Assembly: GCA_027922465.2 (NCBI GenBank)
Contig: BQMF02000050.1
Coordinates: forward strand, 124,001-188,000
Length of the DNA stretch: 64,000 nucleotides
Reading direction: 5' to 3'
From: Turritopsis dohrnii
Lineage: Eukaryota > Cnidaria > Hydrozoa > Anthoathecata > Oceaniidae
Part shown: positions 48,901-59,929 of the stretch, in pieces
How the letters are laid out: every line of letters starts with the position of its first letter
How positions within the stretch are numbered: the first letter of the stretch is position 1
Made by a program: the position numbers and the translations under genes
Notes under the pieces: model-generated
The model's input: the letters and a program-made list of their open reading frames with translations, nothing else
Told to the model about the DNA's origin: nothing
The model's database searches: none

Positions 48901-51900
48901 TCTACATGACAGCTGTGTTGATTTACATCGCAAGTTGGACATTCCAGCCAGTTTTTCCCTTGCACCATGTTCCTCTCAAAGATCCAATAATTCCATTCTT
49001 TAAAAGCCAAGGAAAAATTGCTATGGTCAATAAGATTAACCTAAACACAAAAAATGATATGCATTCACTGATATATATTTACTAGCCGCCCAGGCGGCGT
49101 CGCTCGCCACCCATGTTCAGAATGCGTTCTGTCGCAGAATTTAACTTTTTTATAGGCATTAATTTGTTATTACATTCAGAAGATTAAAAACAGAAACAAA
49201 TAGCAACATGGCTCAGAATATATATTTATACGCAGAAGAGAAGTATATAACTTTAATGTAAAAAAAATGGCAATATATAACACAGAACTGTTTATCCAGA
49301 CATACGAAACCAAACATTACAAAATGTTAATTCAAAACAAATTGATACCTTCCAACTTTTTCTTTTGTTCCAAAGTTACTACTGGACTGGAACCATTAAT
49401 GAATTTTTGAAATGATATATAGTCTGTTCTTCCCAAAACCATCAACGTCATGATTAAAACCATGAGTTTCATTTCTTTATGCTTTTTTTATTATTACCTA
49501 AAAGAATAATATTTCAATTGTAATACCGAAAACCTAATCATGCTATAAGAATATTGAAACAACAAAAAAAAGAAAAAAAATTAAATTCAAGTATGCATTT
49601 ATCCTAAAAACAATAACTAAGAATCAAAATTTACCCAGAAGATAAAGTCACAAATAAAATCATAATGCCAAAGTTATATACCCAGGCATAGTATGTAAAC
49701 GATTTACCATAACGCAAAATAATGCATAAACATGATAAAATATATTTAAGAAAAAACCAACCAATAACGCATTTTTTGTAGGACAGTTTCATTGCACAGT
49801 AATAATTAATGATCTTCTTAAATACATAATCCATTCTTCTCTTAACTAACCCTCTCAACATTATAATTTAACCCATCATGCATGTGGTTCATTTCTATTT
49901 TAACAGATGAAAATATTCAAAAAACATATACAAAAAACCTAATCATACTATGACGAAATCGAAAGAAAAACAAAACAAACTAAAAGAAACTTTGAAAATA
50001 CCTTAAAAATAATAATTAAAAACACAAACGTAATGACAGAATTAGTATAGCAAAAGAATTTTTAACATATGAAAACATTCACATATGTGGAGCAATTTTT
50101 TATTTCAGTTCAAAGCTCCTCTCTGGAAAATTCAAAACACAACAGTAAACATCCCTCTTATCCTTTATTTATCCACTAATACTAACTGTGTTTTAACTAA
50201 ATAGATACTATTTTAACTTTGGTTTACCTTTCAATACCAATTCACATCATCATGTTAGTAAACAAAATTATTGATTTGATCATTATGTTCTGTAGCCATT
50301 ATCATCAAACACTTCTAAACTCTTTTCTTTCTATATTTCATACCTGTAAACAAATTAATAACACTCGATTTACTTCCCAGCATACTTTCCTGAAATTCCA
50401 CTATCATTTTTATACACTGAAAGACATAAATAAAGAAAAAGACAGACAGTGGCGGCAAGCTCTTCTTTCATGTTGTTTTCTAAACTTCATAACTGTGGAG
50501 CCATTTTGAAATAAATAAATAAATGAACAGCCAGTTCGTTACCAAAACAAATCAGTAACTGCTCGAGGGCATGCAACTTTTTGATCGTTTTAACTCTGTT
50601 TTTACTCTCTTTTAACGCTGTATTTATTAAATCCGTTTGACTCATGTACTTACGTATATTACTTTATACCTTTTCTAAACAATTTCCCACCGAAAAGAAG
50701 TAAAACATTTTCACCAATGTAAATAAACATCATCCTTTCTGCAGCCATTTTTAAACAACTTCAACTTCATCTACACTACTTTACTGCTGCACTCCCATAC
50801 AGAACAATTTGATAACTATAAAAAGAAATACGTTAAATCAGCACACGTTTCTATCGTAAAATAAAAATAGACTTTCTCCATCTCGTTCTTCGTTTGGTTT
50901 TCCTCTGAAAAAACCTATATATATATTATAAAAAAAAAACATCGGGTCAAAAACTCACCTACGCATGTGTGCTACCAGTTCTTTTATTAATCTAAAATAC
51001 AATAACAGTAAAAGTTTAACAATAAACAGTTTCATAATAACAATACCTTCGTATGTATACAAATGTGTGTTTCTACGTGAAGTTCACAACGAAGAAATGA
51101 AAGCCGTTATTAACGACCGAAATTTTTGGAATTTTTCAGCCAATCAAAACAGCGCATTTTAAGAGTTTTCCTTTATTAGCCAATGAAATCGATCAGCGGT
51201 GGGATTTCCCCATTTACTAATCGTAAAAAAACGGTCTCGCATCCGCGTGGTTTTACGACAAAAAGGGAAAAAATAAGAAGGTTTTGACCGTTAAAAGAAA
51301 ACCAAATATATCACTCTCTAAAATAAAAGTGTGACACACAGCGCGGATTATTATAATAAGATAGACTAGCCGCCCAGGCGGCGTCGCTCGCCACCCATGA
51401 TCAGTATGCGTTGTGTCGCAGAATTTAACTCATGTAAAAGTTTCTTTTCAGGCATTAATTTTTTAATTCATTTCTTACATTCAGAAGATTTAAAACAGAA
51501 ACAAATAGCAATATGGCTCAGAATATATATCTATATGCAGAAGAGAAGTAAAAAACTTTTGTGTAAAAAAATGGCAATATATAACACAGAACCGTTTACC
51601 CAGACATACAAAACCAAACATTGAATAACATTACAAAATGTGAATTGAAAACAAATCGATACATTCCAAATGTGTTTCTTTCGTGCGGAAGTTACATTAT
51701 ACAGCAACCATTAATGAATTTTTGAAATGATATATAGTCTGTTCTTCACAAAACCATCAACATCATGATTAAAACCATGAGTTTCATTTCTTTGTGCTTT
51801 TTTATTATTGCCTAAAAGAATAATATTTCAATTGTAATACCGAAAAAAAAAAAAAGAAACAAAAAAAAGGAAATTCAAGTACGCATTAATCCTAAAAACA

Positions 51901-54900
51901 ATAACTAAGAACAAAAATTTACACGGAAGATAAAAAGTCACAAATAAAATCCTAAAGCCAAAGTTATATACCTAGGCATAGTACGTAAACGATTACCATA
52001 TATAACACAAAATATGCATAAACGAGATAAAATATAAACTTAAGAAAAATAAAGCAATACAACACTTTTTTTTGTAGGATAGTTTCATTGCACAGTCATT
52101 TAAATTACATAATCCATTCTTCTCTTAAGTAACCCTCTCAACATTATAACCCATCATGTGCTTCATTTCTATTTTAACAGATGAAAACATTAAAAAAACA
52201 TATATATACAAAAAACCTAATCATGCTATGCCGAAATCTAAAGAAAAACAAAACAAAGTAAAAGAAACTTTGAAAATATATTAACCTTAAAAATAATAAT
52301 TAAAAACACAAACGTAATGACAGAATTAGTATAGCTGAAAAATTTTTAACATATGAAAACATTCGTGGAGCCATTTTTTATTTCCAGTTCAAAGCTCCTC
52401 TCTGCTGGAAAATAAAAAAAAACAACAGTAAACATCCCTGTTATCCTTTATTTATCCACTAATACTAACTGTGTTTTAACTAAATAGATACTATTTTAAC
52501 TTTACCTTTCAATACCAATTCACATCATCATGATAGTAAACAATATTGATCATGTTCTGTAGCCATTATCAAACACTTCTAAACTCTTTTACTTTCTATA
52601 TTTCATACCTGTAAACAAATTAATAACACTCGATTAACTTTCCAGCATACTTTCCTATTGTAAACATACACTTTCTATTTGTTTTCTACTGCAATTTCAC
52701 TACCATTTTTATACAGTGAAAGACATAAAAAGGCTTTCTTCGTAACTTCATAACTGTGGAGCCATTTTGAAATAAATAAAATAAGGAACAGTTCGTTACC
52801 AAAACAAATCAGTAAACTAAACGAAAGAACTCATATAATAAGATATCTATTCAAAGCTATAGTATTTAATCTTTCAAAACTAAATTAAAACCATTCCTTA
52901 CTGTGTAAATAAACATCATTTTGTTCTGCATTTCTTCACTGGACTTTCTTCTGTATAGCGATATTTGATAACTAAAACGTAAACAAACATTTAAATACAT
53001 TTAAATACAAATACATATACCTAACTTGTTCTTTTATTAATCAAAAATAAAAGTTTTATAATAATACCTTTTGTTCGTTCGATCTTTCTGCAGCTAATTT
53101 TTAAAAACTTCACTGCACTTCTTCTGTATATCTAAATATGATTTTTCATTGTAAACAAACAACTAACTCACTTACACGTGCTACCCGTGTTCTTTTAAAA
53201 GTTTAGCAATAAACACGATAATAAAGGCTTCGTCGATTTGCTGCCTAAAACAATCAAATTTAAATAAAAATATTCGTATACAAAAAGAAACACGTCTTCT
53301 TCGCGAAGTTTCTTGCTCACGAAATGATCGTTGACAAATTTCGAACGAAGAAGATTTCCATTGCTCGCACTCCTCCAAAGACGTTTTTCAGCTGATTTCC
53401 ACTGCGCAAACCAAAAATAACAAAACGGAGGAGCATATACTAATCGCGGAAAATAAAAAAAACCCGCTCTCGCATTCGCGTGGCTTTACGACGAAAAGGG
53501 AAAAAATAAGAAGGATTTGACCGTGAGAAAAAACCCAAATATATCACTCTCTAAAATAAAAGTGTGACACACAGCGCGGATTATTATAATCTATATATTA
53601 ATAGCCGATTCTCCGTTTGTTTGTTTGTTTGTCTGTCACACGCAAAATGGTAGATTGAGTTGTGAGCGAAATTATTTCTTTTTTTGTGTGCGACGTGAGT
53701 TCGAAGCAAATACATTGCAACCCCAATCGAACGTGACTTTTTTTGGCTGATGAACTAATAGGAATAACGTTTTGTTTTTATCATTATTGTTAGTTTTATA
53801 TTCCACGTTGACTTGGCTTTGAAAACAGTACATCAACTAAATACAAAGAAACTAACTGATTAAACATTTTGGACAAAAAGCAGCAGTGGCAGAACGTGGC
53901 AGCATGTTCGGTTTGCCACTAACTCTTGCCTGACTGTCTGAGACGGGTGAACTTTTTTTTTGAGCAATCAAAATGTTTAAAAGCCGATAGGTAAAAAAAA
54001 AGTATCATAAAACAAAATGTTTTTTTTTTGCTTTTCTTTTAATAAATTAATTTCTTCTTTTAATTGTTAAGCGTTCTGATCGAACGTTTTTTTATTCTAT
54101 TTATTCATTTAGCACGTGCCTTTTTTCTCTCCTCCGTGTGAACTTTTTAAGAAGAGAAACCATTTTCCCCCTGTTTGATAGCACCCATGTTAGAGCGCGT
54201 AACTTTTTTAAAACAAAAGCTAATAAAAAGTTGAAGTTTTCTCTCTCTACGTTTTGAGTGTATTGTTACACTGATAAAAGATTGGTTTTACCAGAGGTTG
54301 TGACTTCGAATCTGCTTCTGGTTGAACACAAGTTATACGAGCCGTTTATAAGGAAATTTGATGTTTATTGATACAGTGATACAGAGCAGGACATGGGCGG
54401 CGAGCGACGCCGCCTTGGCGGCTAGTAAGATTTTTAATTACTTTTCAACAAACAAGATTTTATTTCATACTGTACCAACGCAAGATGGATAAAGTTTGCA
54501 TGTAAGAAACAATTTCTCATCAGAATGCAAATACTTACACGCCCACTTTCTTCACTTATATCACAAAGAGCCAATAGAAATGCTCGTTCAGAACTTCCAG
54601 GCATTCGATTCCTGAAAGCACTCCATAAACTAAAAACTTCATGTTTAATAAGATAATTGATTGTTTGGAGACTTCCAGGCCAAAAACCTGATGGTAATAA
54701 TACATCAAGTTGGAAAGGATCAAAATGGTTCCCACAGTCACTGCAAACCAAGGTATATTTGAGCAAATCATGTCTCCCTAAACAAAGATTGTATCAATAC
54801 TATGTTGACTACCTCCACCAAAGTCATGTTTTCAGTAGAAATGCAGGGCAGGTTGGGATATGGGACAAGGTATATGTTCATATAACCTTGCATGTTTTGT

Positions 54901-56266
54901 GGAATCTTTTATTATTCAAAATCTAACTATCAAGATCAATTACCTTTCAGCGTAATGACTATACAAGATTCACTATTCACATGCTTCCTCCACTGATTTT
55001 TGCCACAACTAACACAATTTGGATGCTTCAATTTTGGGGTTTTGGCTAAAATAGCATCAACTTAAATTTTCAATGTATGTTTGTAAAATAAGGCACTATT
55101 AAGTGGACATAAAAAATAAATACAAAAATGCAATGTAAAGATATCAAAACAGTTTTAATTTTTAACTTCTTGATTATAAGACCATGCAGCAATTATACAT
55201 TACTTACACTAGTTTTAATAATTTCTAGTTTAAAATATTTGTGAGCACATAGAAATATGTAATAAGAAACATCCATCATACCATTGGTTTCGATGTGTCC
55301 TAACTCATTTACAGCCTCTAATGGACTTAACGGTTGCAAATATCCATCTAAAAATGCACTTCTATCATGCAATGGATACATATTATGGATTATGTCATCA
55401 CACAAATAGCATAAATGGCTATCATGGCATTCAGGGCACTTGATAATAGCATTTCTTTCCCCACAATTACAACAGAGTCCGTAGACAATCTGTTGAGCTT
55501 GCATCAAATCCCAGATATGTGATCTCCACTTTCTCCATTGAGCTTGAGTAGATTGCACACGCTGGAACCATGATTTCCTTGTAGATAGATAAGATAACAT
55601 TTACTTTTAATTATCAATAGTACATACAAAATATCAATGATTAATGAAGAAATAAAACCAGAAGTACAATTGAAGCTTCTATACCTTTTCCTGCTTGTTG
55701 GATTGCTAAGCTTTCTCAAAAGATTAAGAGAATTCTCTAAAGCAGTTACATGTATAGATGGATCCAAAGCGTCATTGGGACAATCTGAAACAATGAAAAG
55801 TTAAATCAATTTTAAACATCAATGGTAAAGTATATCACTTAAAAAGAATATTACAGTATGACAAAACCAAACTACGGATAAATAAAACAAATAAAAAGTT
55901 CAATCCGCTTTCATAACATACCATCATCACCAATCCCATATTCCGAGACAAAATCAACAGTACTGTTTTCGTTCTCTTTTGTTTGGATGGGCCTGGTTTC
56001 TTGAGAAAATTTCAAGCATTGAAATATTTACAAAATAATAAATAGCATATCAATCTGTGCGTAAAGTGCCTATGATTAAGATTGGCTAAATAAAAACACA
56101 TTTTTGGGCACAAGCCTTCATACTTTTGTATCGCTTTGAAGGAATTGTTCTTGGTCTATTATAAATTCGCTTGCCATTAGATAATCTCGACAATTCAATT
56201 ATTCTTCCTGCTTTCTTCTTTCTTTTATTTCCTTGAGCTAGCAGCTTCAGCTTTTCAAGAGCAGCT
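42018..56266 (-). CDS. KDZ-superfamily transposase-like gene, about 17 exons
   Basis: Minus-strand exons inferred from reading frame and GT..AG sites (approximate): 56266-56122, 55999-55922, 55784-55685, 55580-55282, 55050-54947, 54777-54540, 49038-48866, 48764-48664, 48520-48189, 48086-47975, 47865-47774, 47684-47562, 47449-47112, 47017-46843, 46635-46490, 46009-45956, 42917-42018. The product has an N-terminal Cys-rich domain ('CCNCGERNAIIKCPECHD', 'CYLCDDIIHNMYPLHDR'), then 'LDVLLPSGFWPGSLQ' and 'RNRMPGSSERAFLLAL', a Cys/His block 'WLECPTCDVNQHSCHVDGN', the core 'CGGVWSAAKNVSRKNKSLDE' with 'CRHKIAQKALNMFQGELFGY', 'LSVMHAKGHSVDCQ', and 'GTGKSTGEETEQLFSYLSR'. These blocks and their order fit KDZ (Kyakuja-Dileera-Zisupton) transposases. 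A coiled, charged region and a distinct last exon follow. One frame problem remains within the 47449-47112 exon. An upstream exon (near 56499) may exist. No TIRs or target duplication were identified, so it could be a transposon or a domesticated gene. Confidence 0.78.
42963..44480 (-). mobile_element. Penelope-like element, left copy (5'-truncated)
   Basis: Minus coding from about 44478 to 43177: RT ('DKEIISFDVKALYTNVPV' with the first Asp, 'GLAKGSPPAPLVANGWM', 'LYARYMDDIL') followed by a linker with an acidic patch and a GIY-YIG nuclease ('CDACYVGQTSRHLITRLKEH'). The N-terminal part of RT is missing. The 200-bp tail (43176-42963) contains ctgaagatgatatac..tatatcgaaa near 43036-43003. Sense coding stops at the junction at 44480; upstream of that the open frame is only the antisense of the right copy. 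It lies in the intron of the KDZ-like gene in the same orientation. Frame open, so recent. Confidence 0.9.
44481..45836 (+). mobile_element. Penelope-like element, right copy, head-to-head (5'-truncated)
   Basis: Plus coding 44481-45619 beginning at 'INDCTELLFSGRY' and running through RT ('RLAMGSPPAPLVANGWM', 'YMDDIL') and GIY-YIG ('CDACYVGQTSRHLNTRLKEH') to the TGA at 45617-45619. About 99% the same as the left copy by protein; the few differences include K/M in 'LAKGSP', A/S in 'EQAIPF', and I/N in 'HLITRL'. It starts about 160 bases further into the RT than the left copy. The tail to 45836 mirrors the left tail. Confidence 0.9.
46129..46445 (-). mobile_element. tRNA-derived SINE, copy 2
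   Basis: Minus strand: head caccgactggtagccttgtg...gtagagtgctcgc (box A like) and gggttcaatccccgacc (box B; complement at 46380-46390) fold like a tRNA, followed by a conserved body and an AT-rich tail with (ATA)n/(ATT)n repeats at 46129-46150. Pol III transcription expected. Lies inside an intron of the KDZ-like gene and is better preserved than the copy at 39605-39878. Confidence 0.85.
49082..51361 (-). mobile_element. Non-autonomous Helitron, family B copy 3 (2280 bp)
   Basis: Minus 5' end TCTTATTATAATAATCCGCG at 51361, 3' hairpin and CTAG at 49085-49082. Body related to, but more diverged from, the other B copies. Carries only one 3' terminus. Only four bases (51362-51365) separate it from the next copy. 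Confidence 0.86.
51366..54430 (-). mobile_element. Non-autonomous Helitron, family B copy 4, interrupted by a family A Helitron
   Basis: 3' CTAG at 51369-51366. The 5' end is split: ...gcggattattataa (to 53589) and taaga (54426-54430) join to the family B terminus when 53590-54425 is removed. Body nearly identical to 22240-24607 but with a single 3' terminus. Confidence 0.9.
53590..54425 (+). mobile_element. Non-autonomous Helitron, family A copy 2 (836 bp), nested
   Basis: Starts TCTATATATTAATAGCCGAT, ends with hairpin GCCGCCTTGGCGGC and CTAG (54422-54425), inserted between A and T of the host Helitron with no duplication. (GTTT)n at 53613-53630. Interior segments 53985-54290 match 21200-21500 but in the opposite orientation relative to the 3' end. 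Confidence 0.92.
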
Positions 56267-56269
56267 AAT

Positions 56270-57027
56270 CATGTAAACAAAAATGAAGTTAGTAAACATA
56301 AAGAGGAAATAATTATGTATGTGAGGAATGTCCATTAGATGGCTTTTATAGTGTTTTAATTGTGTTTTAATTTTGATTCCTCCATATTTTCTTAAAGTAT
56401 AGGAGGTAAATGAAGCATACACAAGCATATTGCATCATCTAAAACATAGATCCTTTTATAGCTAGAAACATTGATATTCTTTTCAAAATCTATATCAATT
56501 TCTGAAAATGCAAAAACCTTTTAATTAGACGACATTGGGGTTCAAAATGCAAAGATGAAAAAACTCAATTTACAAAAATATAGTGTTCTGCCTGATGAGG
56601 TTTATATACTTCAAATATATCTTGATAACCCAAATGTTCGACAAAGAATAATCTGCATTTATGAGAAGGGAATTTATTTGCCTGCTCCAGGAATGCCTTG
56701 TTTGTATAGGATACCCTGGTCGTTTGAAATTAAATATGTTTGTCTTTTTCAGGTGAGTGAGATAAAACCAAAGGTTGATTTGACGTTTGGCGTTCCAACA
56801 TGAATATGGGTGGTCACTAAAAACGTTAAATAACAGACAACTTTCAAATGTTTTTATGAGATTACCATTCAAATAAAAATCAAACAAAATGTATGAACTT
56901 GAACAAAAAGTGGTTATGTCTATTAAAAGAAACCATAATTTTCATATTGTTATGACCCCAAGAATCAAATCAATGGTTACTATTTTTGAATTGTTTATAG
57001 AGTGTTCACTTGCATTATATATGCACA
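56270..57027. other. Possible upstream exon of the KDZ-like gene; otherwise nothing
   Basis: A minus stretch from 56499 after a ttttcag acceptor reads 'IDIDFEKNINVSSYKRIYV' and could be an earlier exon. The plus ORF 56555-56803 has no domain. Confidence 0.35.
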
Positions 57028-57832
57028 CTAGTAACCCGGGTAAAAATTTTTACCAGTTCTATTCAATGTGAGCTGAACCACAGAGAAAGGATTAGAAAGG
57101 ATTAGTAAAATAAAAAAAGAGACATAAAAGAATCAAATATCAAAATAAAAAAACCCTGAAACATCGAAACGCTTGATATTCCCTCTTTTTGACCAAAACC
57201 ATGTTTTTTTTATACCCAGAAGATGAAAATAACAAAACCTAAAGGAAAACTATATACCAAGATACACAAAAGCCAGTAATTATTTGGTATTAATGCGTAT
57301 GCACATAATATCACATGTAAAAAAGATTTTACAGATTTAATCAATACTGGAGCTGAACCGAATAAAAGCATTCTAAAATAATTTTTCCCCTGAGAGACAC
57401 GAAACAACCAAAACATCGAAATGATAAAGAAACTGAATCACCGAAACACTTAAATATTGTACTTAGTATTGACCGAAAACCATTATTATGAAAAAGTAAC
57501 TTTACGCAAAACAAATCATAACAAAATTGATGCAAAGCTAATACACCCAAGCATCCAACATCCCACTACTATAATGTGTGTAAATGTATAATGTATACAG
57601 CATCATGTGTAAAAAAGCACTGGAGCTGATCCGGATAAAACATATTTTTTACCCTGGAAATGTGAGACATAGCTAAACATCGCAACAATAAAAATGATCT
57701 CCTATTGACAGAGAACTATATTTTTCATACGCAAAAAATGCAAAGTAACTTCTACGTAAAACAACTCATAATAAAACGGATGCAAAACTATACACCCAAT
57801 CATCCCATATCCCACTATTACAATGTATTTAT

Positions 57833-57855
57833 ATATATATATATATATATATATA
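57833..57855. repeat. (TA)n microsatellite
   Basis: Uninterrupted alternating TA tract of about 22-24 bases inside the D4 Helitron. Confidence 0.9.
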
Positions 57856-57875
57856 GATGCATATGTGTGTATATA

Positions 57876-58013
57876 TAAAGTCTGTTCAAAAAAAATGTGC
57901 ACTAATTTCAGCTTTTATATAAAAACCAGGCTCAAGGGAATTGATGTAATTTGCTAAATCTGGTTTCCACATGATAACTGAAATTAGTGCACATTTTTTT
58001 TGAACAGACTTTA
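57876..58013. mobile_element. mariner-like MITE (138 bp)
   Basis: Terminal inverted repeats of about 40 bp beginning TAAAGTCTGTTCAAAAAAAA and continuing through tgtgcactaatttcag; the arms are almost perfect and the spacer is about 50 bp. TA-rich target. The terminus resembles that of the foldback at 58649-59737. Confidence 0.85.
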
Positions 58014-58648
58014 GTATCACAGGAGCTGAATCGAATATATAAAGGTTTTGTAAAATCATTTTTTACCCTGAAGACGTGTAACTTTTAGCGTGAAACACAG
58101 CAATACATAACACAGAACACACAAAAGCAAACATCGAATATATAATATTACAAAATGTGAATTGAAAACCAATCGATACCTCCCAACTATGTTTCTTTTG
58201 TGCCAAAGGTACATTGGACAGAATTTTTGAAATGGATAATCTATTCTTGACCAACCATCAACATCATGATATCAAACCATGAGTTTCATTTATTTTTTGT
58301 TGTTATATAATGTTTTATTGTTATATTATGAAAAAGATGACCACGATTAAGAAGATTTTGACTGTAAATTTTGAAAAAAAACATCACTCTCTAAGTAAGA
58401 TGTGTTACACACAACGTGAATTAGTATAAGATAATTACATGTATATACATAATTGATTTGATCATTAATATTTCATGTTGAAGTATTATTCAAGAATTAT
58501 CAAGAAAAGGGCAATGAAATTTGTAAATAATACTCTGCTGTGTACATAGTGTAATTTGAAAACAATTATTATATACAGTGAGCTCAGTAAGTGGAAACAT
58601 CAATCAGCATCATAATGTCTCACATCTTAGGTATATATATATTAGTTT

Positions 58649-59737
58649 TAAAGTCTATTTCAAATTAGCTGGCAGTGTTTTTTCAAACCTCAATAACTTT
58701 TGATAGAATTTGAATTAAGTAGCGATTTTGTGCTCGTTGGAAAGATTATCAGAAGTGGGATATGATTTTGATAAAAAAATCGATGAAATATCGAAAATGA
58801 AGAAGAAAAACGAAAAAGAAAAAAATCAACTTCTTGTCTATTCATCCTATGGACATGAGTTTCACACACGGGAAACATTAATCTTAGCTCAACTAAAATG
58901 TGAAAAAAAAATTGAAAAATATTCTTGCAATCGGAAGATATGGCTATCAAAAGAGCTTGAGTTGACTTTCTTTGACAGAATAGGAAAATTAGAAATTCAT
59001 GAAAAATCAGGGGGTAACGTATAAGTACATTTACTTACGTAATTAATCGTGCAACTTGTGTCTAGAGGGATTTAATGAATGATATAGTTTTATTAATGGT
59101 GTCCAACTATTTAGCAGTAAATCTTGTAACAATAGCAAATACAATTCTTTTATATGATACAAAAAGAATGTAACGACAAAAAATTCTTTTTAACACGAAA
59201 TATTAGAAAGTTACCACAGAGAAAAAAGTACCAAAGCATTACAAGTTATCAAACTCTTAAACCTGTTTCTTTGGTTCTACCCTTGGGACTTTTCGTCACA
59301 TCTTTTATCTGACTTTTTAATTGCTGTTCAAACGTGAAATTTACGACCAATGCATTAATTTTTTTGCAAACCCCCGTATTTTTCAATTTTTCTGTAAAAC
59401 ATTAAAAGTCAAAAAAATCTTACCTTGTTGGTTTCTTTAAGCCATATCTTCCGATTGCAAGAATATTTTTCAATTTTTTTTTCACATTTTAGTTGAGGTA
59501 AGATTAAAGTTTCCCGTGTGTGAAACTCATGTCCATAGCATAAATAGACAAGAAGTTGATTTTTTTCTTTTTCGTTTTTCTTCTTCATTTTCGATATTTC
59601 ATCGATTTTTTTTATCAAAATCATATCCCACTTCCGATAATCTTTCCAACGAGCACAAAATCGCTACTTAATTCAAATTCTATCAAAAGTTATTGAGGTT
59701 TGAAAAAACACTGCCAGCTAATTTGAAATAGACTTTA
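58649..59737. mobile_element. Foldback element with about 300-bp inverted arms (1089 bp)
   Basis: Left arm 58649-58955 and right arm 59432-59737 are near-identical inverted copies starting TAAAGTCTATTTCAAATTAG, with a spacer of about 475 bp. Each arm carries an open frame ('YDFDKKIDEISKMKKKNEKE', 'SYGHEFHTRETLILAQ'), present twice simply because the arm is duplicated. The spacer has no recognised transposase. Probably a mariner-like non-autonomous element with long TIRs. Confidence 0.82.
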
Positions 59738-59929
59738 GTATTAAAGCTCTCTAGCAGAGAGCTACCAATAAATAAACTAAGATCAAATAAGAGTTTATAT
59801 AGCTACATATGGTAGTAGGCATTGCTGTACTACAAAGGAGGGTCGCATAATAGCAGTGAGTGTTAGTAACATGTGACCAACTGCAGAGAACATAACAAGG
59901 AACAAAAATTAAAAAAAAACAAGCATTGT

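Larger units (their letters stand above)
57028..58431 (-). mobile_element. Non-autonomous Helitron, family D copy 4 (1404 bp)
   Basis: 3' end GGGTTACTAG at 57028 followed by T; 5' end TCTTATACTAATTCACGTTG at 58431. Internally repetitive: blocks of 'gcataat..cacatgtaaaaaagattttacagattta...ggagctgaa' recur near 57300, 57600 and 58020. Hosts the microsatellite at 57833-57855 and the MITE at 57876-58013. Confidence 0.72.

Noticed and set aside
57702..57902. 66-aa minus ORF with a YIYIYIYK tract
   Set aside because: Product of a (TA)n microsatellite.
58728..59024. 98-aa Lys/Glu-rich ORF as a coiled-coil protein
   Set aside because: It lies in an arm of a foldback element and is mirrored at 59409-59624; composition bias explains the frame.
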